From NCBI RefSeq assembly GCF_900101505.1, contig NZ_FMZI01000016.1:1-64000 (forward strand): a stretch of 64,000 nt of DNA, written 5' to 3'. Below are positions 43,092 through 51,339 of this stretch, piece after piece. A program made the translations under genes and the position numbers. Within the stretch, counting starts at the first letter, position 1. Each line of letters begins with the position of its first letter. The stretch comes from Antarctobacter albus. Lineage in GTDB: Bacteria > Pseudomonadota > Alphaproteobacteria > Rhodobacterales > Rhodobacteraceae. The notes under the pieces are model-generated. The model was given only the letters and a program-made list of their open reading frames with translations, was not told where the DNA came from and did no database searches.

Positions 43092-44153
43092 GTGTCCGAC
43101 ACCGGGCGATACCGCAATTTCGACACTCTGCGCCTGTGGGCGGCGGTGGCGGTGGTGCTGTCGCACAGTTTCCTGATCGCCACCGGGACCGAGGACGGAG
43201 ACCTGTTCAAAGTGCTGACCGGCGAGGTCGCAGGCTTCTACGCGGTGCAGGTGTTCTTTGTGCTCAGCGGTTTCCTGGTCACGCGCAGCCGGTTCGCCTG
43301 TGACAGCTCGTGGGATTATGCGCGCAGGCGTTTCCTGCGGGTCTACCCGGCCTACGCGGTCAGCGTGTTGCTTGTCTTTCTCCTGGTGCCGTTCCTGATT
43401 GACGGGGCCGGCGCGCATCTGGCGGATGAGCGAACCTGGCGGAACCTGCTGAGGACGCTGGCCGCGGATTCCACCCGGGCGAAAGTGCCGGAGTTCACCT
43501 ATTACGATGCCCCGGTGGGGGAGAGCCTCAACCCGGTCTACTGGACCATCGAGGCCGAGGTGCTGCTGTACCTGCTGGTTGGCCTGCTGTATGCGCTGCG
43601 GCTGCTGACGCTGCCGGGCTGCCTGTTTTTCCTGGTGCTTGCCATCTGGGTGCGGCTGTTTGCGCCTTTCGCCGACGACCTGCACCGCTGGGCCTTGCAG
43701 TACGGTGCGCCCGGGTTCTTTTCCGGGGCCGTGATGTGGTTCGTCTTTCGCCACCACAGGCCACGGGCGTGGGTCGCCGCTCTGCTGGCGGTGGTGACGC
43801 TGGCGGGGATCTTCCTGTCGGATGCCACCCGTGTCCTGTTCCCGGTCTTCGCGGCCTATCCGCTTCTCTGGCTGGGCAGTCGCGGGGCGCCGGATCTTGG
43901 AAACTGGACGCGCGCGGGTGACCTGTCCTACGGCATCTACCTGTTCGGCTGGCCGGTCCAGCAGGTGATCCGTTCGATCACCGGGCCGATGGAGGGCTGG
44001 AGTTTCTTCTTCCTTTGTCTCGGCCCGGTCCTGCTGGCGGGCTGGCTGTCCTGGCACCTGATCGAACGTCCCGCCCTGCGGCTGAAGGCAGGTGCGGGCG
44101 TCACGCCTCCTGGCCGTCGGGCAGGGGAAACAGCAGGTCGTAGGCCCAGTTGA
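43092..44153 (+). CDS. Acyltransferase-3 family membrane protein
   Basis: 353 residues, 10-11 membrane segments. Acyltransferase_3 hallmarks: FDTLRLWAAVAVVLSHSFLIA with the active-site-associated His, YAVQVFFVLSGFLVTRSR, YARRRFLRVYPAYAVSVLL and GDLSYGIYLFGWPVQQVI. Such proteins O-acetylate surface polysaccharides or other exported molecules. GTG 43092 is chosen because GGGGGAGG lies 9 bp upstream; an earlier in-frame GTG at 43053 lacks a ribosome site. Its last 53 bp overlap the convergent PACE gene. Confidence 0.85.
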   Translation: MSDTGRYRNFDTLRLWAAVAVVLSHSFLIATGTEDGDLFKVLTGEVAGFYAVQVFFVLSGFLVTRSRFACDSSWDYARRRFLRVYPAYAVSVLLVFLLVPFLIDGAGAHLADERTWRNLLRTLAADSTRAKVPEFTYYDAPVGESLNPVYWTIEAEVLLYLLVGLLYALRLLTLPGCLFFLVLAIWVRLFAPFADDLHRWALQYGAPGFFSGAVMWFVFRHHRPRAWVAALLAVVTLAGIFLSDATRVLFPVFAAYPLLWLGSRGAPDLGNWTRAGDLSYGIYLFGWPVQQVIRSITGPMEGWSFFFLCLGPVLLAGWLSWHLIERPALRLKAGAGVTPPGRRAGETAGRRPS

Positions 44154-44526
44154 ACGCGAAGGCATAGACCAGGAAGAAGGCGGCAAAGGACAGGTCCATC
44201 ACCAGCGCCTGCCAAAGCGAGATGTCCAGATACCAGGCCATGAAAGGCATGAGCAGCGCCAGCAGCCCGGCCTCGAACAGCACCGCGTGCAGCAGCCGCA
44301 GGCGCAGAGTCTTGGCCGTGGTGCCGCGCCGGTGGTGCAGCACCCGGTCGAACCCGGAATTGTAGAGAATGTTCCACAGCGTCGCGATCGCGGACCCGAC
44401 AAGACTGACCGCGCCGATGTCATGGGCGGGCATGTGAAAGGCGATCGTGCTAAGGGGGACGATCAGGACAAGAGCAAGGATTTCAAAGCAAAGCGCGTGG
44501 CGCAGACGGTCAAGCGGGGGGCGCAT
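44101..44526 (-). CDS. PACE-family multidrug/biocide efflux protein
   Basis: 141 residues with four membrane helices arranged as two tandem bacterial-transmembrane-pair repeats. The first begins HALCFEILALVLIVPLSTIAF with GSAIATLWNILYNSGFDRV; the second has LHAVLFEAGLLALLMPFMAWYLDISLWQALVMDLSFAAFFLVYAFAFNWAYDLLFP. The FE(I/A) and WN-Y-N/NWAYD motifs are those of AceI-like chlorhexidine/polyamine exporters. The natural substrate is unknown. It overlaps the acyltransferase end. Confidence 0.85.
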   Translation of the reverse strand: MRPPLDRLRHALCFEILALVLIVPLSTIAFHMPAHDIGAVSLVGSAIATLWNILYNSGFDRVLHHRRGTTAKTLRLRLLHAVLFEAGLLALLMPFMAWYLDISLWQALVMDLSFAAFFLVYAFAFNWAYDLLFPLPDGQEA

Positions 44527-44686
44527 GGCAACCTCCTGGAAATTGCCGGGCCGTCCCGGGACTGTTCCATCGCTGGAGGTCGTCCTCTTCCGTCTAGATG
44601 GGACAGACTGACTTGGGGTTCAAGCCTGCCGTCAGAGGTTTTTTTCTACTCCCGGCGGCCCTGTCGCGGGCCGCCGGGGGCCTGTG

Positions 44687-46042
44687 TCAGGAGGCCTGGC
44701 TGTAACGCGCGCCGTCTGGCGTGTAGCCGTCGAACAGGCGCGCCACCATCCGCGTCAGGGCGCGGCCCTCGGGGGGGATGGCCAGGGTGTCGTCGCCAAG
44801 CGTGACGAGGTCGCCGAACCTTTCGGCGGCCCGGGTCATTTCCCCCCGCAGGCCGTCGGCTTCGGGGCCGAACTCTGCCCGCAGCGCGTCCAGGTCCAGC
44901 CGGAAATCGCACATGATCATCTCGATCGCGCGGGCGCGCAGCAGGTCGTCGCCGGTCATCACATGGCCGCGCGCGCCCGCCAGGTCCCCGGCCTCGATCC
45001 GCTGGACATAGGCGGGTGTCGCCGGGGCGTTCTGGACAAAGCCCGTCGGCAGGCGCGAGATCGACGAGGCGCCAAGCCCGATCAACGTGGCACAGCGGTC
45101 GTCGACATAGCCCTGGAAGTTGCGGCGGAGGTGCCCGGTGCGGGCGGCCAGGGCCAGCCCGTCGTCGGGGCGGGCGAAATGGTCGATGCCGATGCTGTCG
45201 AACCCGGCCTCGGCAAAGCGGCGCGCGGCCAGTTCCGCCAGCTGGTAGCGTTCCACCTCATGCGGCAGCGTGGCCTCGTCGATCAGTTTCTGCCGCTTGG
45301 ACATCCAGGGGACATGGGCATAGCCGAACAGCGCGATGCGGTCCGGTGCCAGCTCCAGCACCTTGGCCACGGTGTCGTTCAGCCGCGCCGCGTCCTGGTG
45401 CGGCAGGCCATAAACCAGGTCGGCGTTCAGCGAGCGAATGCCCGCCGCGCGCAGATCCTCGACGCAGGCGCGGGTCACGTCGAAGGGCTGCAGCCGCCCG
45501 ATGGCCTCTTGCACCACCGGGTCGAAATCCTGGATGCCGATGCTGGCGCGGTTCATGCCCTCGGCGGCCAGTGCGGCAATCTTGGCCCGGTCCACCATCG
45601 TCGGGTCGATCTCGACCGAGAACTCGCAATCCTCGGTGGGCGGGATCACCGCCTTGACCGCCTGTGCCAGCCGGTGGATCAGCGCCGGCGGCAGGATCGT
45701 GGGCGTGCCGCCGCCCCAGTGCATCCGGCCCATGCGCAGGCCCGGTGGCAGGGTGTCCTTCAGCAGGGCCAGTTCCTGTTCCAGCGTGCCGATGTAGCTT
45801 TCGACCGGGGCCAGCGTCTGCGTGCCCTGGGTGCGGCAGGCGCAGAACCAGCACAGGCGTTCGCAAAAGGGGATGTGGATATAGACCGAGACCGGCACAT
45901 CCGGGTCCAGCGCGGCCAGCGCTTGCGCCTGGTCCGTGGCGCCGACCTGCGGGGTAAAGACCGGGGCGGTCGGGTAAGAGGTATAGCGGGGCACCCGGGC
46001 GTCGAAGAGGCCGAGGGATCTGAGGCGGTCGATCTGTTTCAT
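44687..46042 (-). CDS. hemN: Oxygen-independent coproporphyrinogen III oxidase
   Basis: Radical-SAM enzyme converting coproporphyrinogen III to protoporphyrinogen IX without oxygen. 451 residues, the HemN length. The CX3CX2C cluster motif is C60, C64, C67 (PFCERLCWFCACRTQ), preceded by YTSYPTAPVF and YIHIPFC, and followed by HWGGGTPTIL, VEIDPTM and SIGIQDFDPVVQEAIGRLQ. ATG 46042 gives the usual N-terminus MKQIDRLRSLGLFDARVPRYTSYP; the frame stays open upstream but lacks homology. It marks capacity for low-oxygen haem synthesis. Confidence 0.93.
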   Translation of the reverse strand: MKQIDRLRSLGLFDARVPRYTSYPTAPVFTPQVGATDQAQALAALDPDVPVSVYIHIPFCERLCWFCACRTQGTQTLAPVESYIGTLEQELALLKDTLPPGLRMGRMHWGGGTPTILPPALIHRLAQAVKAVIPPTEDCEFSVEIDPTMVDRAKIAALAAEGMNRASIGIQDFDPVVQEAIGRLQPFDVTRACVEDLRAAGIRSLNADLVYGLPHQDAARLNDTVAKVLELAPDRIALFGYAHVPWMSKRQKLIDEATLPHEVERYQLAELAARRFAEAGFDSIGIDHFARPDDGLALAARTGHLRRNFQGYVDDRCATLIGLGASSISRLPTGFVQNAPATPAYVQRIEAGDLAGARGHVMTGDDLLRARAIEMIMCDFRLDLDALRAEFGPEADGLRGEMTRAAERFGDLVTLGDDTLAIPPEGRALTRMVARLFDGYTPDGARYSQAS

Positions 46043-46285
46043 GTCTTCCCCATGCGCCTTTCGCGGGCCGCGCACTTTGCGCCTGATCAACTTCGCTTGC
46101 GAAAATGCCGGGGCCGCGCGGGCCTGTCGTTCCGATCTGGCCCAGACGGGCGCGACAGGGTACCCCGTCCGGACCGTGGATTCGCGCGTCCGGTTGGGGC
46201 TGAAAAGCCTTTCGGAAGCTGCTAGGGAATGGCGGTCATCGCGCGTGGCACCAGGATGCACAGGGCCAGAGGAGCAGGTGGAGAC

Positions 46286-47281
46286 ATGAGAGCAGAGGTA
46301 GTTTCGGCCGCCCGCCTGTCCGTGGCACCCATGATGGACTGGACCGACAGGCATTGCCGCTATTTCCACCGGCTGATCTCGGGCCGTGCGCTGCTTTACA
46401 CAGAGATGGTGACGGCTCCCGCGCTGGTGCGCGGTGGGGCGCTGCACCTGCTGGACTTCGATCCTTCGGAACATCCCGTGGCGCTGCAGCTGGGCGGGTC
46501 GGACCCGCGCGAACTGGCGCAGGCCGCGAAACTGGGCCATGCGGCGGGCTATGACGAGATCAACCTGAACTGCGGCTGCCCGTCCGACCGGGTGCAATCG
46601 GGCACCTTCGGCGCGGTGCTGATGAAACACCCGCAGACCGTCGTCGACTGTGTCAGTGCGATGCAGGATGCGGTGGATGTCGAGGTGACGGTGAAATGCC
46701 GCATCGGCGTCGACGACCAGAACCCCGAGGAGGTCCTGCCCGAGTTCCTCGCCCGGCTGGGCGCCGTGGGCTGTTCGCGCATCATCATTCACGCGCGCAA
46801 GGCTTGGCTGCAGGGGCTGAGCCCCAAGGAAAACCGTGACATTCCCCCGCTGGACTATGACCTGGTGCAACGGATGCGGGGCCTGTTCCCGCACCTGCAT
46901 CTGTCGGTCAACGGCGGCATCACCGATCTCGACCAGGCGGCGGCCTTCCTTGAACAGGGCCTGGACGGCGTCATGGTGGGCCGCGCCGCCTATCAGCAGC
47001 CCTGGGACATCCTCGGCGAGGCGGATGCGTGGATCTGGGGCGACGCCCGGGACCAGACCGCCGAGGGCGTGGCCCGCGCCATGCTGCCCTACATCGAGGC
47101 GCATCTGGCGGCAGGCGGCAAGCTGCACCAGGTCACGCGGCACATGCTTGGCCTCTTTTCGGGCCGCCCGGGCGCACGGCGCTGGCGGCAGGTACTCTCG
47201 ACCGGGGCCACGCGCGAGGGCGCGGGGCCGGAGCTTGTCGAAGAGGCGCTTTCACATATCGGACCAGCAAAGGCGGCCTGA
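46286..47281 (+). CDS. dusA: tRNA-dihydrouridine(20/20a) synthase
   Basis: FMN-dependent reductase of U20/U20a in the tRNA D-loop, 331 residues, DusA type. SVAPMMDWTDRHCRYFHRLIS starts the barrel. The catalytic cysteine C98 lies in NLNCGCPSDRVQSGTFGA. VKCRIGVDDQ, IIHARKAWLQGLSPKENRDIPPLDY and VNGGI follow, with MVGRAAYQQPWIL-like GRAAYQQPWDIL. ATG 46286 is preceded by GGTGGAGAC. TauE/SafE follows 5 bp later. Confidence 0.92.
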   Translation: MRAEVVSAARLSVAPMMDWTDRHCRYFHRLISGRALLYTEMVTAPALVRGGALHLLDFDPSEHPVALQLGGSDPRELAQAAKLGHAAGYDEINLNCGCPSDRVQSGTFGAVLMKHPQTVVDCVSAMQDAVDVEVTVKCRIGVDDQNPEEVLPEFLARLGAVGCSRIIIHARKAWLQGLSPKENRDIPPLDYDLVQRMRGLFPHLHLSVNGGITDLDQAAAFLEQGLDGVMVGRAAYQQPWDILGEADAWIWGDARDQTAEGVARAMLPYIEAHLAAGGKLHQVTRHMLGLFSGRPGARRWRQVLSTGATREGAGPELVEEALSHIGPAKAA

Positions 47282-47286
47282 ACAAC

Positions 47287-48102
47287 ATGGATCTTTCGGT
47301 ACTTCTGCCCCTCGTGGGCATCCTGGTGGTGGCGGCGGGTTTCGCCGGTATCCTGGCAGGTCTTTTCGGCGTGGGGGGCGGGATCATCCTGGTCCCGGCC
47401 TATTTCTACGTCTTCTCAGCAACGGGGTTTGACGGGCCGCAGCTGATGCAGATCTGCCTGGCGACCTCGCTGGCCTCGATCATCGTGACCTCGACCCGCT
47501 CGGTCATGGCGCACAACAAACGCGGCGCGGTGGACTGGGACATCCTGAAATCCTGGGCGCCGGGGATCGCGCTGGGCGCGGTGGTGGGCGTGCTGATCGC
47601 CGCCGGGCTGCGCTCGGACGCGCTGGCGGTGATCTTTGCCGTGCTGGCGACGATCGTGGGGATCTACCTGGCCTTCGGGCGCAAGGACTGGCGCATCGCG
47701 CCGCAGATGCCGGGGACGGTGACGCGGTCCATCCTGTCGCCGGTGCTCGGGTTCCTCTCGGTGCTGATGGGGATCGGCGGTGGCAGTTTCGGCGTGCCGC
47801 TGATGACGCTCTACAGCGTGCCGATGCACCGGGCGGTGGCGACGGCGGCGGGCTTTGGCCTGCTGATCGCGGTGCCCTCGGTGCTGGGGTTCCTCTTCGT
47901 GCAGGTCGATGGCGCACCGCCCTGGACCCTGGGCGCGGTCAATGGCCCGGCCTTCCTGATCACCATCTGCATGACGGTGCTGACGGCGCCCCTTGGTGCA
48001 AAGCTGGCGCATGCGCTGGACGCGATGGTGCTGCGGCGGATCTTTGCGGTCTTCATCCTGATCGTCGCGGCCAACATGATGCGCGAGGCGCTGTGGGGCT
48101 GA
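47287..48102 (+). CDS. TauE/SafE-family membrane permease
   Basis: 271 residues, about 8 membrane segments in two repeated halves. The Gly-rich repeat signatures are AGLFGVGGGIILVPAYF in the first half and LMGIGGGSFGVPLMTLY in the second, as in sulfite/organosulfur exporters. The exported anion is unknown. ATG 47287 follows dusA by 5 bp. It overlaps the start of the PhyH-like gene by 10 bp, so three genes may share a transcript. Confidence 0.88.
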   Translation: MDLSVLLPLVGILVVAAGFAGILAGLFGVGGGIILVPAYFYVFSATGFDGPQLMQICLATSLASIIVTSTRSVMAHNKRGAVDWDILKSWAPGIALGAVVGVLIAAGLRSDALAVIFAVLATIVGIYLAFGRKDWRIAPQMPGTVTRSILSPVLGFLSVLMGIGGGSFGVPLMTLYSVPMHRAVATAAGFGLLIAVPSVLGFLFVQVDGAPPWTLGAVNGPAFLITICMTVLTAPLGAKLAHALDAMVLRRIFAVFILIVAANMMREALWG

Positions 48103-48869
48103 ACGACCTGGAGACGCAGGGCTGGACCCGCTTCGACGCCGACCCCGAGACGCTGAAATGGGCCGCGGCGGCGCATGAGGCGGGCCGCGCCGTGCTGGCC
48201 GATCCGGCGATGCGGGCGCAATGGCTGCAATGCGAGGGCACCTGGTTCGTGGGCGTCGATGCCCTGCCCACGGCACCCGACGGCAGCATCGGCGGCGTGC
48301 CTTTGGCGGGCGCCGCGCCCGCCGCGCTGGCGCCGCTGCCCGCGCTGCACCCGGCGCAGCTCTCGATCACCTTTCCCGGCTACCCGCGCCCCCGCGCGGG
48401 CGAAAGCGAGGCCGGGTTTCGCTACCGCCTGAACCGCGACGCGGCCCATGTGGACGGGGTGCTGGCCGAAGGCGCGGCGCGCCGCCGCCATATCCGCGAA
48501 CCCCATGCCTGGATCCTCGGCCTGCCGCTGACAGAGGCCGATCCCGGCGCCAGCCCTCTGGTCGCCTGGGAGGGCAGCCACCACGTCATGCGCGACGCCC
48601 TGCGCGCCGCGCTGGCAGGGAAGCCGCCCGAGACCTGGGCCGATGTGGACGTGACCGAGGCCTACCAGGCCGCGCGCCGCACCTGTTTCGAAACCTGCCG
48701 GAGGGTGGTACTGCCCGCCGCGCCGGGCGAGGCGCTTTTGCTGCATCGGCTGACCCTGCACGGGATCGCGCCCTGGGCCGAGGGCGCCCAGGCGCCACCG
48801 GAAGGCCGCATGGTGGCCTATTTCCGCCCCCAGGTCATGGGCGGCGCGGAGGCGTGGCTCGCCGGGTGA
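48093..48869 (+). CDS. Phytanoyl-CoA dioxygenase-like protein
   Basis: 258 residues. The HxD...H iron-binding pattern of 2-oxoglutarate Fe(II) oxygenases is visible as DAAHVDGVL and LLLHRLTLHGIAPW, with HAWILGLPLTEADPGASPLVAWEGSHHVM between, typical of PhyH-like folds. The start is GTG 48093 inside the end of the permease gene; MGLNDLETQGWTRFD reads as a natural PhyH N-terminus. The substrate is unknown. Downstream lies repeat copy B. Confidence 0.7.
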   Translation: MGLNDLETQGWTRFDADPETLKWAAAAHEAGRAVLADPAMRAQWLQCEGTWFVGVDALPTAPDGSIGGVPLAGAAPAALAPLPALHPAQLSITFPGYPRPRAGESEAGFRYRLNRDAAHVDGVLAEGAARRRHIREPHAWILGLPLTEADPGASPLVAWEGSHHVMRDALRAALAGKPPETWADVDVTEAYQAARRTCFETCRRVVLPAAPGEALLLHRLTLHGIAPWAEGAQAPPEGRMVAYFRPQVMGGAEAWLAG

Positions 48870-48890
48870 GTTCCGCGCCAGGCCCCAGGG

Positions 48891-48954
48891 TTTCTTCTTG
48901 GCAAAAATACTCCGGGGGAATCGACCGCAGGGAGATGGGGGCGGCGCCCCCTTT
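48891..48954 (-). repeat. Dispersed repeat copy B
   Basis: Minus-strand copy: GGGGGCGCCGCCCCC, a spacer with ATCTCCCTGCGGTCGATT, CCCCCGGAGTATTTTTGCC, then AAGAAGAAA. It lies between the convergent PhyH-like (plus) and DUF1289 (minus) genes. It shares spacer wording (CTCCCTGCGGTCGA) with copy E1. Confidence 0.75.
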
Positions 48955-48995
48955 TGCCCGCCCCGGATCTTCGTCGGAGCGGTCGGCCAATGGCA

Positions 48996-49238
48996 TTAGT
49001 TCCGGGATTTCATCCGCGCGGCGCGCCCGCCGCGCCGTTTGCGCAGCCGCCCGGCACGGTCAGGCAGGTCATCCATCACTTCGCGGCGTTCTTCTGTGCT
49101 CATGCTGGACCACATCGAGATTTCCCGCGCGGTGCGCAGGCAGCCGGTGCAGAGCCGTTCCTGCGGATGGATGACGCAGACCTTGATGCAGGGGCTTTGG
49201 ACCTCGTTGCGGGACCAGATATCGTCTTTCATACCCAC
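48996..49238 (-). CDS. DUF1289 small cysteine-rich protein
   Basis: 80 residues. The DUF1289 core SPCIKVCVIHPQERLCTGCLRTAREISMWSSMSTEERREVM contains four cysteines in CX3C...CX2C spacing, a probable Fe-S or zinc site, followed by a strongly basic tail (RLRKRRGGRAARMKSR) that could bind nucleic acid. The family function is unknown. A second ATG 6 bp later is possible. It lies 10 bp downstream of ruvX on the same strand, a frequent neighbour pattern. Confidence 0.82.
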   Translation of the reverse strand: MGMKDDIWSRNEVQSPCIKVCVIHPQERLCTGCLRTAREISMWSSMSTEERREVMDDLPDRAGRLRKRRGGRAARMKSRN

Positions 49239-49248
49239 TTGCTCCGGC

Positions 49249-49746
49249 CTATTCGGGCGCGTCCGCCGCGCCCGGTTGCGCGTTCAGGTACCGCATCCGG
49301 TCCAGCGCTCCTTGCAGGATATAGGCGGCGGCGACATGGTCGATGACCTCGGAGCGACGTTTTCGGGTCGTATCCGCCTCGAGCAGGGCTTTTTCCGCCG
49401 CCACGGTCGACAGGCGTTCGTCCCAGAAGGTGATCGGCCCCTCCCAGAGGGCGGTGAAATTGCGGGCGAAGGCGCGCGTCGACTGGCAGCGCGGCCCCTC
49501 GCTGCCATCCATGTTGCGCGGCAGGCCCAGAACCACCCCGCCGATGTTGCGGGCCTCGAGGATCTTGACCAGTGCCGCCGCATCGACGCCGAATTTCTTG
49601 CGCTTGATGGTTTCCAGCGGTGTCGCGACAGAGCGGAAGCTGTCGCTGACGGCCACCCCGATGGTCCGCGTCCCGAGGTCGAGCCCGGCCAGGGCCACCA
49701 TCGGCGGCAGGTCGGCGGTGAATGTGTCGATGCTGTCGTGGATCAT
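49249..49746 (-). CDS. ruvX: RuvX/YqgF Holliday-junction-resolvase-like nuclease
   Basis: 165 residues, RNase H-like fold. The first catalytic Asp is in LAGLDLGTRTIGVAVSD, followed by VVLGLPRNMDGSEGPRC, FWDERLSTVAAEKALLE and the last Asp region SEVIDHVAAAYILQGALD. Bacterial YqgF family members process pre-16S rRNA 5' ends; a recombination role has also been proposed. ATG 49746 is where homology begins; the open frame upstream runs through repeat copy C. Confidence 0.9.
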   Translation of the reverse strand: MIHDSIDTFTADLPPMVALAGLDLGTRTIGVAVSDSFRSVATPLETIKRKKFGVDAAALVKILEARNIGGVVLGLPRNMDGSEGPRCQSTRAFARNFTALWEGPITFWDERLSTVAAEKALLEADTTRKRRSEVIDHVAAAYILQGALDRMRYLNAQPGAADAPE

Positions 49747-49839
49747 CGTTGCGGCGCTCCGTGGATGGCGGCAATCCGGATGGGCGCCTTGCGGCGCGCA
49801 GGTCGTCTCGCCTGCGGCCTTCGGCCTCCGGCTCGGGGC

Positions 49840-49903
49840 AGGGGGCGCTGCCCCCGTCGCGCGCGGCGCGACTCCCCCGGAGGTATTTGCAGGCCCAAAG
49901 AAG
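49840..49903 (+). repeat. Dispersed repeat copy C
   Basis: GGGGGCGCTGCCCCC hairpin (49841-49855), a second GC stem around CGCGCGCGGCGCG, then ACTCCCCCGGAGGTATTTGC and CCAAAGAAGG. It occupies most of the gap between ccmI and ruvX, both minus-strand genes, and lies in the opposite orientation to them. Confidence 0.7.
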
Positions 49904-49933
49904 GCCAGCGCGCGCAGGGGGCCGGCATGCAGG

Positions 49934-51169
49934 TCAATCGGCAACCCCGGCGCGTTGGGCGGCGCCTTTCAACAGCTCCAGCGCCTCTGGGCTTTGGGCA
50001 AAGACCGTCCGGGCCTCCGTGTAGATCGCGCCGGCGCGCTCCGTCTCGCCGATCACGCCCAGCGAGGAGATCAGCCGCGCCCAGTCCTCGACCGGGCCGC
50101 CTTCCTCTGCGAGGCGGCTGGAGAGCTGGCTGACCATGCCGCGGATCATTTCCTGCCGCTCTTCCGGCGTCATGTCGCGGGCGGCGTCGATGTCGGCGGC
50201 GCTGGGCCCGCGCGGCGTGGCACCGGCGAGTTGCGGCATCTGGAAGTTCTGCACCCCGGCCATGAAGGCGAGGTCCTCGATCTGGTCGCTGATCGGCTGC
50301 ACCCAGGGGTCCTGCGCGCTGCTTTCGCGCAGCAGCTTGTTCCACATGCGGAACCCGACGTCGGGGCGGCCCACCTGGGCCATCATCAAGCCGCCGTAGT
50401 AGCGCGCCACGCCGTTGTCCGGATCGCGCGACAGGGCCTGTTCCAGCACCGCCTGCGCCTCGGGCGAGACATAGCCGCCGGCGGCCAGGATCATCATGTC
50501 GGCAAGATCGGTGAAGTCCTTGGCGGTGGCCGCGTCGCCCTTGAGCCGGATGACCTGCGCCTGGGCATTGTAGGCGGCGGAGAAATTCCCCAGCGCCGCC
50601 TCGGACCGGGTCAGCAGGACGTGGCCCTGGATGTCGTCGGGGCGGGCCTTGACCGCCTCGCGCAGCCGTTCGACCAGCGCCAGGTATTGCGGGGTGGCGT
50701 CCGGCGCGGCCTGGGGCGGAATGCGCGCCTCCATCGTGGCCTGCGAGGGACGGCTTTTCAGCGCCTCCTCGGCACGGGCCAGCCGCGCCTTGAGCGGCAC
50801 GTCACCATAGCCCGCCGCGCCGATCCGGGCGTAGAGCCCGAAGGCACCGCCCACCACCACCAACGCGATGACCGCCGACAGGGCAAATCCCAGCGCACGG
50901 GGTTGTTCGGCCCGCTCGCCGCGCGCCTGCAGCTTGGCGTCCGCCGCCAGCAACCGGCGCGAGATCTCGACCCGCAGGCGCTCTGCCTCCTCGGCGGGGA
51001 TCTTGCCGCGTGCCGCGTCCGCCTCGATCTCTTTCAGCTGATCGCGGTAGACCTCGAGGTCATAGGCCTCTGCCGGGCCCGTGGCGCGCCGTCCGCGCAA
51101 GAGGGCCAGAACCAGGGCCCCTGCGCTCAGCAGGGCCAGGGCGGTGGTCACTATCCAGAATACGGTCAT
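49934..51169 (-). CDS. ccmI: Cytochrome c biogenesis protein CcmI
   Basis: 411 residues. Two N-terminal membrane helices (about 3-23 and 95-115) flank a cytoplasmic loop with AEAYDLEVYRDQLKEIEADAARGKIPAEEAERLRVEISRRLL, the CcmI signature with its leucine-zipper-like helix. The periplasmic TPR part follows (PQYLALVERLREAVKARPDD, DPDNGVARYYGGLMMAQVGRPDVGFRMWNKLL). CcmI delivers apocytochrome c to the CcmFH haem lyase. Other ccm genes are not in this window. Confidence 0.92.
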   Translation of the reverse strand: MTVFWIVTTALALLSAGALVLALLRGRRATGPAEAYDLEVYRDQLKEIEADAARGKIPAEEAERLRVEISRRLLAADAKLQARGERAEQPRALGFALSAVIALVVVGGAFGLYARIGAAGYGDVPLKARLARAEEALKSRPSQATMEARIPPQAAPDATPQYLALVERLREAVKARPDDIQGHVLLTRSEAALGNFSAAYNAQAQVIRLKGDAATAKDFTDLADMMILAAGGYVSPEAQAVLEQALSRDPDNGVARYYGGLMMAQVGRPDVGFRMWNKLLRESSAQDPWVQPISDQIEDLAFMAGVQNFQMPQLAGATPRGPSAADIDAARDMTPEERQEMIRGMVSQLSSRLAEEGGPVEDWARLISSLGVIGETERAGAIYTEARTVFAQSPEALELLKGAAQRAGVAD

Positions 51170-51339
51170 CGGCCTCCCTTTCTGCTACCTCACTTAAGGC
51201 GCTGGCGGGTCGGAAAAAAGGACAAAATCCCACTGTGACGCGCCATGTCGCAACCACACGAGATAGTGACGGTTGCATGCGCCTGAGCTATGACTTTTGT
51301 GTGCATCACACCCGAAACGGACCGACCGGATTCGAGCCC

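Noticed and set aside
42941-43303. 120-codon plus-strand frame before the acyltransferase
   Set aside because: Low-complexity Pro/Arg/Gly translation, overlaps the acyltransferase start, no ribosome site; the 42820-43091 gap is treated as noncoding.
44651-44678. 11-bp GC hairpin just downstream of hemN, with a T-run at 44640-44646
   Set aside because: The T-run lies on the wrong side for an intrinsic terminator of hemN; may still protect the transcript end but not called as a terminator.
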